Notes: a model not told the origin generated them from the letters alone. Numbered from the stretch's first letter, positions 21,887-32,509 are shown. The stretch is DNA of 64,000 bases from Myotis daubentonii (GCF_963259705.1 NC_081842.1:180610349-180674348); one strand, 5' to 3'. Numbers and translations are program-made.

Positions 21887-22563
21887 CAATAAAAGAATTT
21901 AAATCATATAATCTGCATTAGGTTAAGATTCTGGAGGGGAGGTAAATGGAATGAAGATATGAGGATAAAAGTAACTATATAAAATTTCTGATTGTTAAGA
22001 GCTCTTTCATATATTTTTAAGTATTAAAGAATGCTATGATACTTAAATTCAACTAGATACATTTAAAGGAGTGACTTAGTAACTTTATTTTAAAAATGTA
22101 GTAATATTTAGAAATTGCCATAAATTACCTTCCTTGCAATTATTTAATGAGCAAGTTTAGATATCGGCTTAAACATGTGTGTTAGAGAACATATTTTTCA
22201 AAAAATTTTTTGGGGGTAGGTTAACCAAACAAGTTTGAAAACCACTGGCTTGTGCTGTAAAGGGAAGCCGAGAAATGAGTAGGTAGTTAGAGGAAGATAT
22301 GGAACTAACAGATTTTTGGTTTGGTTTTAGTTTGCTGCTGCTTAAAAATGAGAGAAATGACAGATACTTGTGTGCCGAGGACAATGGCTTAGTCAAGAGG
22401 GGAAAAGTGATGGCGCAGGCGAGGAGCGAGGGTTGCTGGGGCGGTGGAGGGCATGGGCATGGAGTACTAGCAGAGCTGAGATCTAAGAAGGAACAGGCCA
22501 CTCTGCAACCCCTAGGAGGGAGGGCAGCGAGGATGGGCCCAGGGCAGGCGCGGATGTAGGCAC

Positions 22564-22585
22564 GGGGGGGGGGGGGGGGGGGGGG
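22564..22585. repeat. G22 homopolymer
   Basis: An uninterrupted run of 22 G lies in GC-rich sequence, 'gcac' on one side and 'cgcgag' on the other. Its length may be imprecise because of sequencing slippage. Confidence 0.9.
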
Positions 22586-23099
22586 CGCGAGGGCACAAAA
22601 AGTTCTGGTCTGATTGCTCCTATTTCCTCAATAAAACCAAAGCAAAGATTCGCAGCTGTGAGTAAGGCTGGGGAGGAGGAGTTGAGACTGACAAGAGAGA
22701 AGAGGATGTAAAATAGATGTTTATAAGAGTGGGAGAGAGTCTACTGGGGAAATTTAGCAGGTGTCAGGAACTTACTGAGGCCAGTCAGCAAGGCAGTGTG
22801 CTGCTCTGGGTGGGCGCAGGTGAGGGTGGACGGCAGAGCTGGCTTTGGCCAGCTCGGGGTTTGACAGGTGTGAACACGGACAGGCGAGAATGCTATGGAG
22901 TGGAGACCTAGTAAAAATATGATGGAGCCTGGACTGGAAGCTGCGGAAGGAGAGAAGGGATGGCGCGGGGCTGGGTGGTGGGTTCGATGGGCTATTATAT
23001 ATCAGTGAGTTAACCAATTGCTGCGTTTGGAGTATTAATTTTTCTTTTTAAAACTATATACATATAATTTTTTTTTCCTTCAAAAGCACTCTGGCTCTT

Positions 23100-23480
23100 C
23101 GGCTCTCCTCTGTCTTAATAGCCCTGCCGTCGTTTGCACGGGCGGACTACCTTCTCACTTTTTGGAGGAAGTCAGTTGCGGTTTCTTTCAGTGGCCGCTT
23201 GGTTGGTTTCCTGGGAAGTCCAGGTTCCATTTGTTTTGGTCCGGGGCTTTCCTCCCGCCCCTGTTGCCCTCGGATGTCCAATCAGGTTGCAGGAGAGAAG
23301 GAAGCGCTGATTGGAAGTCCGCGTTTGTGGGCGGGGCCTATCGTGGACTAGGGGAGGAGGACTGAGAGGAGAGAGAGGCTGGTCCTTTCCTGGTGGCTAC
23401 GACTCCTCAGTCCCCTCCTGAGTGTCAGGCGGCTGCGAGAGGGGGGTCCCGGGACGGGGTTGCTGGGGGGCGGGGAGGTT
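23100..23480 (+). promoter_or_regulatory. CpG-rich TATA-less promoter
   Basis: It contains CCAATCA at 23278-23284, an inverted CCAAT (TGATTGG) at 23308-23314 and a GC box GGGCGGGGCC at 23329-23338, with many CpGs and no TATA. The CCAAT spacing (about 30 bp) and the GC box just downstream resemble NF-Y/Sp1-type housekeeping promoters. Transcription would start at about 23365-23420 going right. Bidirectional activity is possible. It lies 12.6 kb past the preceding gene, so it is a separate unit. Confidence 0.7.
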
Positions 23481-23566
23481 CCGAGCTCCACGGGACGCCT
23501 GGCACCGAACCCCCTGTGTTCACTCCCAGCCGAGCGCTGCAGCTTTGGTTTGTCTGGGCGAGTGCG
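23400..23566 (+). other. Probable non-coding first exon
   Basis: The CpG-rich stretch after the promoter ends at GCG|GTGAGG, a strong splice donor (GT at 23567-23568). No well-placed ATG with a long frame occurs between the promoter and the donor, so the exon is probably 5' UTR. The frames that cross it (23393-23701, 23422-23727) lack an ATG in a good context. The start position is estimated. I do not recognise the gene. Confidence 0.45.
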
Positions 23567-23954
23567 GTGAGGTCACAGCAAAAGGCTTTTGTCAGACTCC
23601 CCCACCCACCCCCCGCCAGAGACCAAATCGGATGGAAGGGCGGGGCAGGCTCGGGCCCAAAGGAGCAGCCCGGGACTTCCAGCCAGTCTTTTTTTTTTTG
23701 AAAGTTAGCGGTCAGGAGGGTTGTTGAACATTAACCCTTTGTGGCGGTAGTTTACTCGCGGGGAGGCCTGGTGGCTGCAGGATTTCGAATTCCAAGCAGC
23801 TCTATGCACATCGTTCGTTCGTCCCACCTTTACTTTATTTCTTGCTTCCTTTGTGCCACACCCTGGGAATGTTTCCTGAAAGCAAGGCAACTTCCAGCCC
23901 TTTCCAGTGACTGCTGCTGATTCTCCTGTCCCAGGACTTGGCGGTTTCTGCATT

Positions 23955-24090
23955 GACCCGTCACAACCCTGTGATGTACATCTCCCTTTTTTAAAGATAA
24001 GGCCAACATCACCTACTTAGCAGGGACAGAATTCGGGTTTGGCCTCTATCTGCCTTCAAAGGCCAGGCACTTTTTATTACACTACCCCAG
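23955..24090 (-). mobile_element. MIR fragment, minus orientation
   Basis: 'cacaaccctgtgatgtacat', 'cccttttttaaagataaggc' and 'cagaattcgggtttggcc' follow reversed MIR order. Confidence 0.6.
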
Positions 24091-24379
24091 TCGTGCCCTC
24101 CGGGGTACCTGGTTTGCTGGGTGGGTGAGGAGAGAACAAGAGAAACTAACCATAGTAAAGCCGTCAGCGCTGTATCCTAAAGGCCAGGGAAAATGTCCAT
24201 GTTTGTTTTTTGTTTGCTTGTTCTGTGCTATTCAGGAAGGTATCCCCAGAGGAAATTAAATTTAACCCATCACACAGGATGAGCAGGAAGTTCCACAGGC
24301 AGAGATGGACGGTTCATGCCCCGGGAGCAGGAGGTTCACAGGGGCAGAGATTCTGGTACCCAGAGAGTGTAAGAACTGC

Positions 24380-24510
24380 AAGGCCCTTAGGGAGTCTCCA
24401 CCCCTTCCTTTTACTGAGGAAACAAATGGAGGCCCAGAGATGGTATTTCAGATCAGGAAACAAGAGAGTGACAGATCTGGGCCTGGAATCCAGGTGTTCT
24501 ATCCTGTAAT
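24380..24510 (-). mobile_element. MIR fragment, minus orientation
   Basis: 'cttttactgaggaaacaaat', 'ggaggcccagagatggtatt' and 'ggcctggaatccaggtg' are the reversed MIR core. Confidence 0.65.
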
Positions 24511-24543
24511 CTGTGGTCTGTCTTCTTTTTAAATAGGATTTTT

Positions 24544-24757
24544 AAAAATATATATATTTTATTGATTTTTTACAGAGAGGAAGGGAGAGAGATAGTTAGA
24601 AACATCAATGAGAGAGAAACATCGATCAGCTGCCTCCTGCACACCCCCCACTGGGGATGTGCCTGCAACCAAGGTACATGCCCTTGACTGGAATCGAACC
24701 CGGAACCCTTGAGTCCTCAGGCCGACGCTCTATCCACTGAGCCAAACCGGTAAGGGC
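24544..24757 (-). mobile_element. VES SINE, minus orientation
   Basis: An exact 14-bp duplication TAAATAGGATTTTT flanks it (24530-24543, from 24758). Complete reversed body and head. Confidence 0.96.
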
Positions 24758-24773
24758 TAAATAGGATTTTTTT

Positions 24774-24972
24774 AATCGATTTTTTTTTTTTAAGAGAGAG
24801 AGAGAGAGAGAGAAGGGCAGAGGGATAGAGAGGTTTAAACATTGATGAGAGAGAAACATTGATTGGCTGCCTCCTGCATGCTCCCTATTGGGGGCTGAGC
24901 CCACAACCCCGGCAGGTGCCCTGACTGGGAATCAATCTATGACCTCAACCATTGATCAATACCCGCTGGGCT
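24774..24972 (-). mobile_element. VES SINE (older), minus orientation
   Basis: It begins with a T-rich tail and an (AG)n stretch, then 'gattggctgcctcctgcatg' and a degraded head. It is more diverged than the copy before it and lies directly after that copy's target duplication. Confidence 0.88.
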
Positions 24973-25009
24973 GTCTTCTTAATAACTTGTGGTCAGATGT
25001 AATGTAAGA

Positions 25010-25075
25010 GGAGTTCACACTTGTTTAGCACTTACTAAACAAGCACTTTATATACTTTCGTTTCTGTTAGTCGCT
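25010..25075 (-). mobile_element. MIR part 1, minus (split by a hAT)
   Basis: 'gtttagcacttactaaacaa' and 'gcactttatatactttcg' begin a reversed MIR that resumes at 25285 after the inserted hAT. Confidence 0.7.
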
Positions 25076-25284
25076 TGGTCGTTGAACTGCAGCTCGCGAG
25101 CCACATGTGGCTCTTTGGCCCCTTGAGTGTGGGTCTTCCTAAGCCTTAGGAGTACCCTAATTAAGTTAATAACAATGTACCTACCTATATAGTTTAAGTT
25201 TTAAAACTTTGGCTCTCAAAAGAAATTTCAGTCGTTGTACTGTTGATATTTGGCTCTGTTGACTAATGAGTTTGCCGACCACTG
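25076..25284. mobile_element. nhAT element inside a MIR
   Basis: The right end TTTGCCGACCACTG is intact. The left end is degraded (TGGTCGTTGAACTGC for CAGTGGTCGGCAAACTGC). Neighbouring 8-mers are TAGTCGCT and TAGTCCTT. The left 'ctcgcgagccacatgtggctc' block matches 329-554, but the middle is AT-rich and different, with no long foldback, so the two are different derivatives. Confidence 0.85.
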
Positions 25285-25415
25285 TAGTCCTTGTGACAAC
25301 TCCATGAGGTAGACAGTATTTCACAAAGGAGGAAATTGAGACTAAGAGAAGTAACTTACCCAAGATGACACAGCAAGTGGGAGCCTAGAGCCTTGCTCTT
25401 TCCTACCCGGCTGTA
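25285..25415 (-). mobile_element. MIR part 2, minus
   Basis: 'gtgacaactccatgaggta', 'aggaggaaattgagactaag' and 'agatgacacagcaagtggga' complete the split MIR. Confidence 0.75.
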
Positions 25416-25459
25416 CTAATAAGTAGATATGGAAAGAAAAGTGCAACCAACAAAACCCT

Positions 25460-25600
25460 TTCAATGTGGAAAGTTTTATCCCTTTTATTCAGATTCGGAG
25501 ACTGACGCTCAGAGCTGTTCAGTGATTGGCCAAAGGTCACAGAGTGATAGTATGGTGGAGCCAGCATTGGAGCCACACCTGTGAGACTAGCAGCCAGGGC
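25460..25600 (-). mobile_element. MIR SINE, minus orientation
   Basis: 'cagattcggagactgacgc', 'gtcacagagtgatagta' and 'ggagccagcattggagcc' are a reversed MIR. Confidence 0.7.
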
Positions 25601-25664
25601 AGCAACAGGCATATCCAGCAACTGCATCCTGGCATCCTGGCCTCTTTCTCTACCTAAATAAAAC

Positions 25665-26330
25665 TTTACTTTTTTTCAAACTACAAGAGAAAGTTTATTT
25701 AGAAAGTCACAAAGGTAGAAGAGGTAAAAGAAGTGAGGTATAGGAGAAATGGTCTCAGGAAACAAGTTGCAGAGGCAAAAGGATGGCCCTGGTGCTTAGG
25801 AGAGAAAAGGTAAAGGTAACCGGCCCGGGGGGAGTCAGAGCGGGAGGGGAAAGGTGCAGGCACACTCCAGGGAGAGAGGTGGAGAGGTTAGGCTGGGAGG
25901 ACCTGGCCTAGGGGCTTTTAAGGGTGGGGATTTTAGGGGAGGTCCCAGGGGAGGATCTCAATAGAATATTCATCAGCTTTCCAGGTACATGCAGGGTCCT
26001 GGTCTCCACTGATTGGTCCGCACCAGGGCAGGGGGTCATTAGTCAAGGCAGCTGGTCCTGAAGTAAGCCATGGTGCTATTCCTCTGGTTTTCCTGCTTTT
26101 CTGGGCCTGGAGCTGAAACAAAACAACATTTTCCTCTTCAGAGTGATTGATTTTCTTGAAGAATCTCTTGTTTTCTTGAGCTAAGATCTGTTTCCAAGAG
26201 CAGAATTGGAAGACTAGAATCTCTCTGCCTGTCTTCTGCAGGGGGTTTGCATTACTACCAGTAAAACTTGTTTTTGAGCTCACGTGGTGGACTTGTCCTT
26301 GAATTCTTTCCTGTGTGAGTCAAGAGCCTG
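25665..26330 (-). mobile_element. ERV class I-like LTR, minus orientation
   Basis: On the minus strand a CCAATCAG motif is followed by TTAAAAGCCCC (TATA-like), a C/T-rich leader and AATAAACTTTCTCTTG (poly(A) signal). This is the order of an ERV LTR U3-R-U5. The plus strand also carries 'gaattctttcctgtgtgag' near 26305, a U5-like block. I could not find exact TG/CA ends. Confidence 0.5.
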
Positions 26331-26575
26331 GAGGTCCCGGACTGTGGCAAGGTAAGGCTTGCCCCCTGCTCAAAACCAATGCGGTGACACAATCACCTCC
26401 TATAAGACCCCAGACCGTTAACCCATGGTGTCTTTTGATTTTGCCTTATATATAATCCGTAACCTACATGCCGTTGAGGGTGTTGGGTCTTTCAGGGAGT
26501 GAGCTGATATGTCCTCTAAATTGGTCAATCCTATAATAAACTACTACCTTTCTCCTCTGGAAAAAAAAATTCTGA
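26331..26575 (+). mobile_element. Second LTR-like fragment
   Basis: 'ccttatatataatccgtaac' (TATA-like) is followed about 90 bp later by 'cctataataaactactacc' (poly(A)-like) and an A-run at 26561-26569. The spacing suits a compact LTR in plus orientation. Ends are unresolved and the family is unknown. Confidence 0.35.
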
Positions 26576-27154
26576 ACCCATACTGTGGGCCTAGCTCACA
26601 GTCTTAATGGATGAGACAATTTCTAAGTAGACAGGTCCTGCAGTGGAAGAATATACAGCCTTGAGGGGGAAGTAGATAAGGACAGAAATTGTGAGTAGAT
26701 TCTAAATTACCCTGGGGTATGGGCAAAGGCCTCCTGGGATAACGATGTTAACAGGATCACTGTTAGCCCTTTTGGAATCTTTGTGAAAAGTTGAAAAAGG
26801 CACCTCTTTTTCTGAGCAGACCCAGCACCACATTAAGATGCACAGCTGGGAAGTAGGTCCCAAGCAGATATTTGTGCCTCCAGTTGGCTCCTGAGCTAGA
26901 CATTTTGGCCTTGTGAACAACCTGTATATTTGGACACAGCTGCCCTGAAGGTTGAGATTGAGATGTAAAGGTCTAATGGAAGGCAAAGGTCAAAGACTCC
27001 ATTTCAGCCTGAGGAATGAGCATGTACAAGACCCGCAGGCTTGGGAAAGAGTTTCTTTCACCCGGGGACTTGCTCTTGGTTCAGTGTGACTGGAGTGAGG
27101 AGGTATGGGGGGAACTGAAGAGAGATGAGGTTGGGAAGATTGACAGAGGGTGTT

Positions 27155-27270
27155 TATTATTTACTCATTAAGCAAATATTTATACCAAGTTTAGTGCTGT
27201 ACACACTAGAGAAATAATAGTAAACAAAGTTGATAAAATCTCCTGCCCTTAAGGAATTTACATCCTCCTG
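27155..27270 (-). mobile_element. L2 tail, minus orientation
   Basis: 'cattaagcaaatatttatac', 'tagtgctgtacacacta' and 'ctgcccttaaggaatttac' follow reversed L2 order. Confidence 0.7.
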
Positions 27271-27539
27271 AGCTCCTGATGGGCCTGCAGTGTCTGTTAA
27301 GGTATCCCGAGGGAATACTGATTACAGCCCCACTTAGCATCGTGCAACACCACAATGAGAGTGTGTGTGTGTAAAACCCCTTTAAGAACTGGGAACTTCT
27401 GGTGAAGTATATGATTGTGGAACCACTAAGTTGTACACCTTTGCTTATGATCACACGATACAGGAACTGTGATGCACACCCTTGTCCCGCTGTCAAGGCC
27501 CATCCTGACCAGCAAAGAAATCCATTCCTTCTTGGGTGA

Positions 27540-28042
27540 TGCCGGAGTCCATTCATTGTCTTCACTAGCTGAGTTTAGACAGAGACCCCCCAAAAGCTAG
27601 TAACCTTTGAAGTCCTAGCAAAGGTCAGAACTGTGCACCACCCAGTTAATCTAGGAACCACCCACTTAATTTAGGTAATAATAGTTGAAGCATCCCCACC
27701 TTAGTTCACTTAATTCCTTAGATACTTATGTAGATCCTTGTTGATTATTGTTAATCAGATACTCCCGGAAATCTATTGATGAGCTAATCAGATACTTTGT
27801 CTATTCCTGGAAATTGTCTGCTGATCTGTGTGTCATTGAAACCTCCTTACCCTAAGGGCTACTCCAGATCAATAAAAGATTGGAGCAGCCTGAGCATGGG
27901 TGGAAGTCCTTCGGGACTTGCCCGCCTGGTCCCCCAATATTGCAAAATTATCTTGTGTCTTTTTCTCTCATTTGTTGTGCGGCTCCTCTTTCAGATACCG
28001 AACCCTACTCCACGCAGAACGTGGAGGGAGTCTTACTCGACA
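27540..28042 (+). mobile_element. Solo ERV LTR with intact target duplication
   Basis: It runs from TGCCGGAGTCC to ACTCGACA, 503 bp, flanked by exact 5-bp duplications GGTGA at 27535-27539 and 28043-28047. AATAAA at 27871-27876 is followed by a G/C hairpin-like part ('gtccttcgggac') and a 'cttgtgtctttttctctc' stretch, as in R/U5 of class II LTRs. Solo LTRs form by recombination between the two LTRs of a provirus. No internal sequence remains. It is not related to the LTR at 17329. Confidence 0.8.
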
Positions 28043-28329
28043 GGTGAGCTGAGCAGGCTGGATGGCCTGTGATTTCCTGAGGCCTGTATAGGTTTTCACC
28101 GGCTCCTCCTTAGGCTGTGGTACCTGTTGTGGTCAAGGTTTTTTCTCCTCTGTTTAAAATACCAATGAAGACGACAGAATCACTTAAAATCATTAACAAA
28201 ACGGAAGCTCTGTCTCTGGGGTAAAGTGGGCTGAGGGATTCCAGGAGGCCTGTCAGGTTGTCCCCAGGTTAGAAGCTGTTAGCCTGATCAGTAGTCTGAT
28301 TCAGGTGAGATAGGCTGTTCCGAGCCTGG

Positions 28330-28430
28330 GAAGGTGGCCTCGGCCGCACAGTGTGGTTGTGGGAAAGTCACTGCGCCTTAGTGGACTAGTTTCTTCCTCT
28401 ATTAACCAGGAAGTTGAATTTATTCAAGCT
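28330..28430 (+). mobile_element. MIR fragment
   Basis: 'gtgggaaagtcactgcgcct' and 'gtttcttcctctattaacc' are a MIR core. Confidence 0.55.
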
Positions 28431-29549
28431 TGAACAACACAACTCTTAAATTCTTCTAAAGAACCCTGGTGTATAAACCAGGTAAAAGCAGTGGTGCTGT
28501 AGTTGAAGCAAAGGTTGGGGCCTGGAGTTCTGCTTGTTTCTACTCCACTTTGTCTTGCCTCACCCTCTCAGGATTTCTGCCACTACTAATGATAGCCCTG
28601 GAGTCATAGTGGAATTCACTTTGAAATGATTGGATTAGCTTTTTCCCCCCCGTTTCTTTCTTATTGGGCTGCTGTAGCCCCTGGGCTCAGGTTAGGGATG
28701 AAGACAATTGAAAAGTTCTGTGATATTTTTATAATTTTTGTGTTTCCATTGAAATGATGATCTAATGCTCTCTCTATTCAGTATAACATAATCTAGATGA
28801 CTCCCTCCCACCCCCAATTTCCTTGGATAGACATAAGATTTCAGTGGCCCCATTTGAATTTGTATTTATGATTGTGGTTACACCATAAAACAATTTAAAA
28901 TATTTCCCACTTCCCATTCCATGCAGTGTGTTTTCAAAATTAGAAAATCTTTAATTTTTTTTAAAGGGATGTATTTGTTAGAAGTCAGTGGTATGAGCAA
29001 GATAAATTTCTTCATCATATATAAAATCCAGGTAGGTGGTCCAGGGCTAGAATAATGGCTCCACAAGCATCAGGACTCCACTCCTTCTGTCATGTTGCTC
29101 TATAGTCCTCCACATGGGCCTTCCAGTTTGAGATCCTAGATGGAGCCCCTGTTTCTGCCAGCAAGTCTGTATTCATCCCCCAGGAAGGAGGAAAGGAGGG
29201 TGGGAGGAAAGGAGGAAGGGAGGAAAGGGAGAGAATCTGCCATTTCATTTTAAGGGCAAAACGTTGCACATATTACACTACAGGTAAGTTGGTCATATGG
29301 CCACACATAGCTGCAAGGGAGGCCAAGAAATGTTTTTAGCTGGCCATCTTGTGACCAACTAAAACTTCTATTACTATGCAAAAGAAGAGAACAGATGAAG
29401 GGGCCAAATGGAAATCTCTACATGTCTAATCATTTCTCAAGTTTGAGGAACACTAATTTCTATAGTTCTTTCTGGGTATGAAATTCTGTGAAGGGATTAG
29501 AATCTAAGGATTTCCAGTTAGAAGGGAGCTCATGAATTGAACTAATACA

Positions 29550-29680
29550 GTCTGTTTCCTCAAATGATAACAATATTATGGACCCATTCTACAGATAAGG
29601 CAACTGGGAGCCCAGAGAAGTTAGGTGACTTGTGCGGGGTGAACTCAGTCAGTAGCAAAAGGAGGAGTTAACCTTATGTA
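29550..29680 (-). mobile_element. MIR SINE, minus orientation
   Basis: 'ggacccattctacagataag', 'gcaactgggagcccagagaa' and 'gtgacttgtgcggggtgaa' are a reversed MIR. Confidence 0.7.
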
Positions 29681-29799
29681 GATAATCACAGGAGTGGTAG
29701 AATTCTTTGGAGGGGCTCTTGTCCTACTCCCATGATGTCCTGGCTCTTCAGACGACACCTACCACTTATGCCATCACTGGGGATAAAGTAGACTTTCCC

Positions 29800-29940
29800 C
29801 TGAGGATCAGGATATCCTGAAAGGAGTATGAGCTTTGGCTGACTTGCAATCTTGGTTTTGCTTCTTATTACTGAGATGCCTAGGGCAAGGCACATCCTCT
29901 CTTGGCTTTAGTTTCCTCTGTTTAAAAAGAAGATAACATC
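29800..29940 (+). mobile_element. MIR SINE
   Basis: 'gatgcctagggcaaggcaca' and 'ggctttagtttcctctgttt' are a MIR core. Confidence 0.65.
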
Positions 29941-29947
29941 TTTCTCA

Positions 29948-30245
29948 GAGGTTTCTTTTTTCTTCCATCCTTCCTCTGAATTCTCTTCTTCCTTCCCTCC
30001 TCCTCCTCTTTGTCCTCCTTCTCCCTTCCCCTCCTATATCTCCTTTTCTCCCTTTCTTTTCCTTCTCCCCACCCCTACATTTTATTCCTCCTCCCCCCTT
30101 TCCTTTCCTTTCACTCCTGGAATGAATAAATGAAGGGACCTGGCATGGAACTTACTACAGAGAAATATAAACCGAAGGTATTCCTTCTTTTCTTCCTCCT
30201 TTTTTCCTCTTCTCCTTTCATTTACTTTCTCTCTTTTTCCCCCCA
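29948..30245. repeat. Pyrimidine-rich low-complexity region
   Basis: Two long C/T stretches (29948-30118 and 30180-30245) are separated by an ordinary segment. They are irregular, with no fixed unit. Confidence 0.85.
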
Positions 30246-30944
30246 GTGTCACATGGTTTTATATATTTTCTCACGATGCTTAATAATCACAAGACCCTGA
30301 GGACTGAATAAATGTAGTAGTTGGTTTCCACTATATTCTCCTCAGAATATGGGGTTCCCAGAAAGAGTTCGCCCTGACTGGTGAACTTCTACTTCCTTTT
30401 GACAATTATGTTTGCTTGCTATTTTTTGACTTATAGGAGAACTACAGTACTTCTCGGGTTTCCCCCTCTGACCATATCACTGGACCCTGACATGACTATT
30501 TCCCTTCTTCTACATGACTTCTGAACTCTTGAAAATGTTTATGTACTTTTATGCATACTGTGGGGTTTTCTCCCCTTGTCTTTGGCTCCAGTTTTCTATG
30601 TGCTCCTCGAGGACAGAGAATATACCTTTGTGTATCTCTGCAGTGTAGCCCAGGACCTGGCCATGAGGAGTGGTCAGCAGTCAGGGCTGAATACATATCA
30701 ACTTATGTGACGATGTAGAAATAGGTCAGGGGAGCATGAGTCTCCAGAAACCATCTCTTCTCACCTTTACATTTATTTTATGGATGTGAAAACCTAAGCC
30801 CGATTGGAGAAATATGTCCTTTGAGCCTCTGTTATACTTCTTTGCATTCGTCATAGTACCTATTAAGAATAAAGAAAGAGAGAAAGAGTCAGAGGAAAGG
30901 AGAAAGAAAAGAAGGATGGGAAAGAGGGAGTGGGGAGAAGGTGG

Positions 30945-31130
30945 GAAATCAGCATTTACTCAGCACTAAAAGTACCAGCTTTTAGGTAAATCCTATCTCA
31001 CTTAATCTAGAAAACACGCATGTGAGATAAATGCTATATCCTGTCCTGCAGAGGTTAAAAGTGAGGCCCAGAGAGTGAAATCACTTGTCCAAGTTCCCAC
31101 AGTGAATACGGAACAGAATGAGAAACTGAA
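30945..31130 (-). mobile_element. MIR SINE, minus orientation
   Basis: 'cagcatttactcagcactaa', 'ctcacttaatctagaaaac' and 'gtgaggcccagagagtgaaa' are a reversed MIR. Confidence 0.7.
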
Positions 31131-31254
31131 ATAAGGCTGTGAAGCTGAGGCCACACTTGTTCTTGAACCATGAGTCAGAGTTACTGACATGGTCAAGTGT
31201 GAGAATTAAATGGACCATGTAGAAAGAGCTAGATCAATCTAAGAGACTTCTTTT

Positions 31255-31390
31255 AACAAATACAGTAGCAAAGCTATATGACCTCAACAAGGTCATTCCG
31301 TGTGTCTGAGCCTCAGTTTCCTCTTCTGTAATGAAGGGTGCCCTCTGTGAGGGCCGAGGTCCCTCTTGGCTCTCAAGTGCTTGGACTCAG
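31255..31390 (+). mobile_element. MIR SINE
   Basis: 'gcaaagctatatgacctcaa' and 'gtctgagcctcagtttcctc' are a MIR core. Confidence 0.75.
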
Positions 31391-31808
31391 TCTAACTCTC
31401 CACAAATTTCTCAACCATCAGGGTGAGGTGCTTAAAAATGATAGATTCTTCCAGGAGGAGTGATATCTCTTTAACTGGAATCCTCAAGGTCAGGCCAAGC
31501 ACACTTATTTGGGATTTTAATGGGATTTCTCTTAATTGATTGGGGTGAAGAGTTCAGAGCTAAGTTGGAGGATTGGCTTTTCAGTCTGGGCTAGAAGAGA
31601 CTGGGGCCTGACATGATTTGAGGTTATCTGATGATTGCTATTCCTGCCTCCTCTTAAACAGCTGACTGGAGAGCATTCAGAACCCAAGAATACTCTCTAC
31701 TCCCTGGCGTAATAAATAAATACATTGTCTTGGTCACCAAAGAAATAATGGCAAATTTCTGGGGCTTTCCTATTTTAACTTGTTCTGTTACCTAGAGCGT
31801 TTTGGTGT

Positions 31809-32117
31809 TCTTTCTTTCCTTCCTTCCTTCCTTTCCTTCCTTTCTTCCTTCCCTCCCTCCCTCCCTCCCTCCCTCCCTTCTTTCTTTCTTTCTTTCTTTC
31901 ATCTCTCACTCTCTTTTCCTTCCTTCCTTCCTTCCTTCCTTCCTTCCTTCCTTCCTTCCTTCCTTCCTTCCTTCCTTCCTTCCTTCCTTCTTTCCTTCCT
32001 TCCTTCTTTCCTTCCTTCCTTCCTTCCTTCCTTCCTTCCTTCCTTCCTTCCTTCCTTCCTTCCTTCCTTCCTTCTTTCCTCCTTTCCTCCTTTCCCCTCC
32101 TTCTCTCCCTTCCTTCT
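31809..32117. repeat. (TTCC)n/(CCTT)n polypyrimidine tract
   Basis: About 309 bp of almost pure C/T, mainly TTCC units with CCCT and TTTC blocks and a single 'catctctcactctc' break near 31900. All three frames on both strands stay open across much of it, which explains the long Ser/Phe/Pro-rich and Lys/Glu/Gly/Arg-rich open frames. They are not genes. Confidence 0.98.
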
Positions 32118-32339
32118 ATATACTTTATTATTCTAGGTTTAAACACATTTAAGACAATAAGAAATTTTGAATTATCATGCTTTTCAGAGTCTAGTTAACA
32201 ACAATTTTATGTCTTCTGTTAATTGCTATTTTCTGTCTATTCCTTATTTAGTTAACTAAGATTCATTAATAATAGCAATAGTTACAATTGGGAGAACTTA
32301 CTTATTGATGAATACCAGGCACCATTCTTTCAGATACTA

Positions 32340-32490
32340 CAAGGTACTACATTCTTTCAATCAATAAATATTTATTGAGCATCCAACAGTTTCCAGGCAT
32401 AATCATGGAACTTTGGGGATTCAGCAGTAACTAAAGCCAAGTCCCTTTCTTCATGGAATTTACATTGTAGTTGGAAACAGACAATTAGCA
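32340..32490 (-). mobile_element. L2 tail, minus orientation
   Basis: 'caataaatatttattgagca', 'gtttccaggcataatcatgg' and 'cttcatggaatttacattg' match the reversed L2 tail. Confidence 0.8.
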
Positions 32491-32509
32491 AGTAAACAAA
32501 AATTTAACA

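Larger units (their letters stand above)
10666..23099. other. Intergenic interval between two plus-strand genes
   Basis: About 12.4 kb between the distal poly(A) signal and the CpG promoter. It is mostly L1, MaLR, ERV, VES, L2 and SPIN. Stretches with nothing I can assign are 14990-15280, 16200-16890, 17820-18080, 18110-18600, 19900-20430 and 21130-22560. No exon-like segment with matching splice sites was seen. Confidence 0.5.

Noticed and set aside
31775..32152. Open frames of 116-123 codons on both strands (Lys/Glu/Gly/Arg-rich and Ser/Phe/Pro-rich).
   Set aside because: They arise from the TTCC-type polypyrimidine tract, which contains no stop codons in any frame. Not genes.
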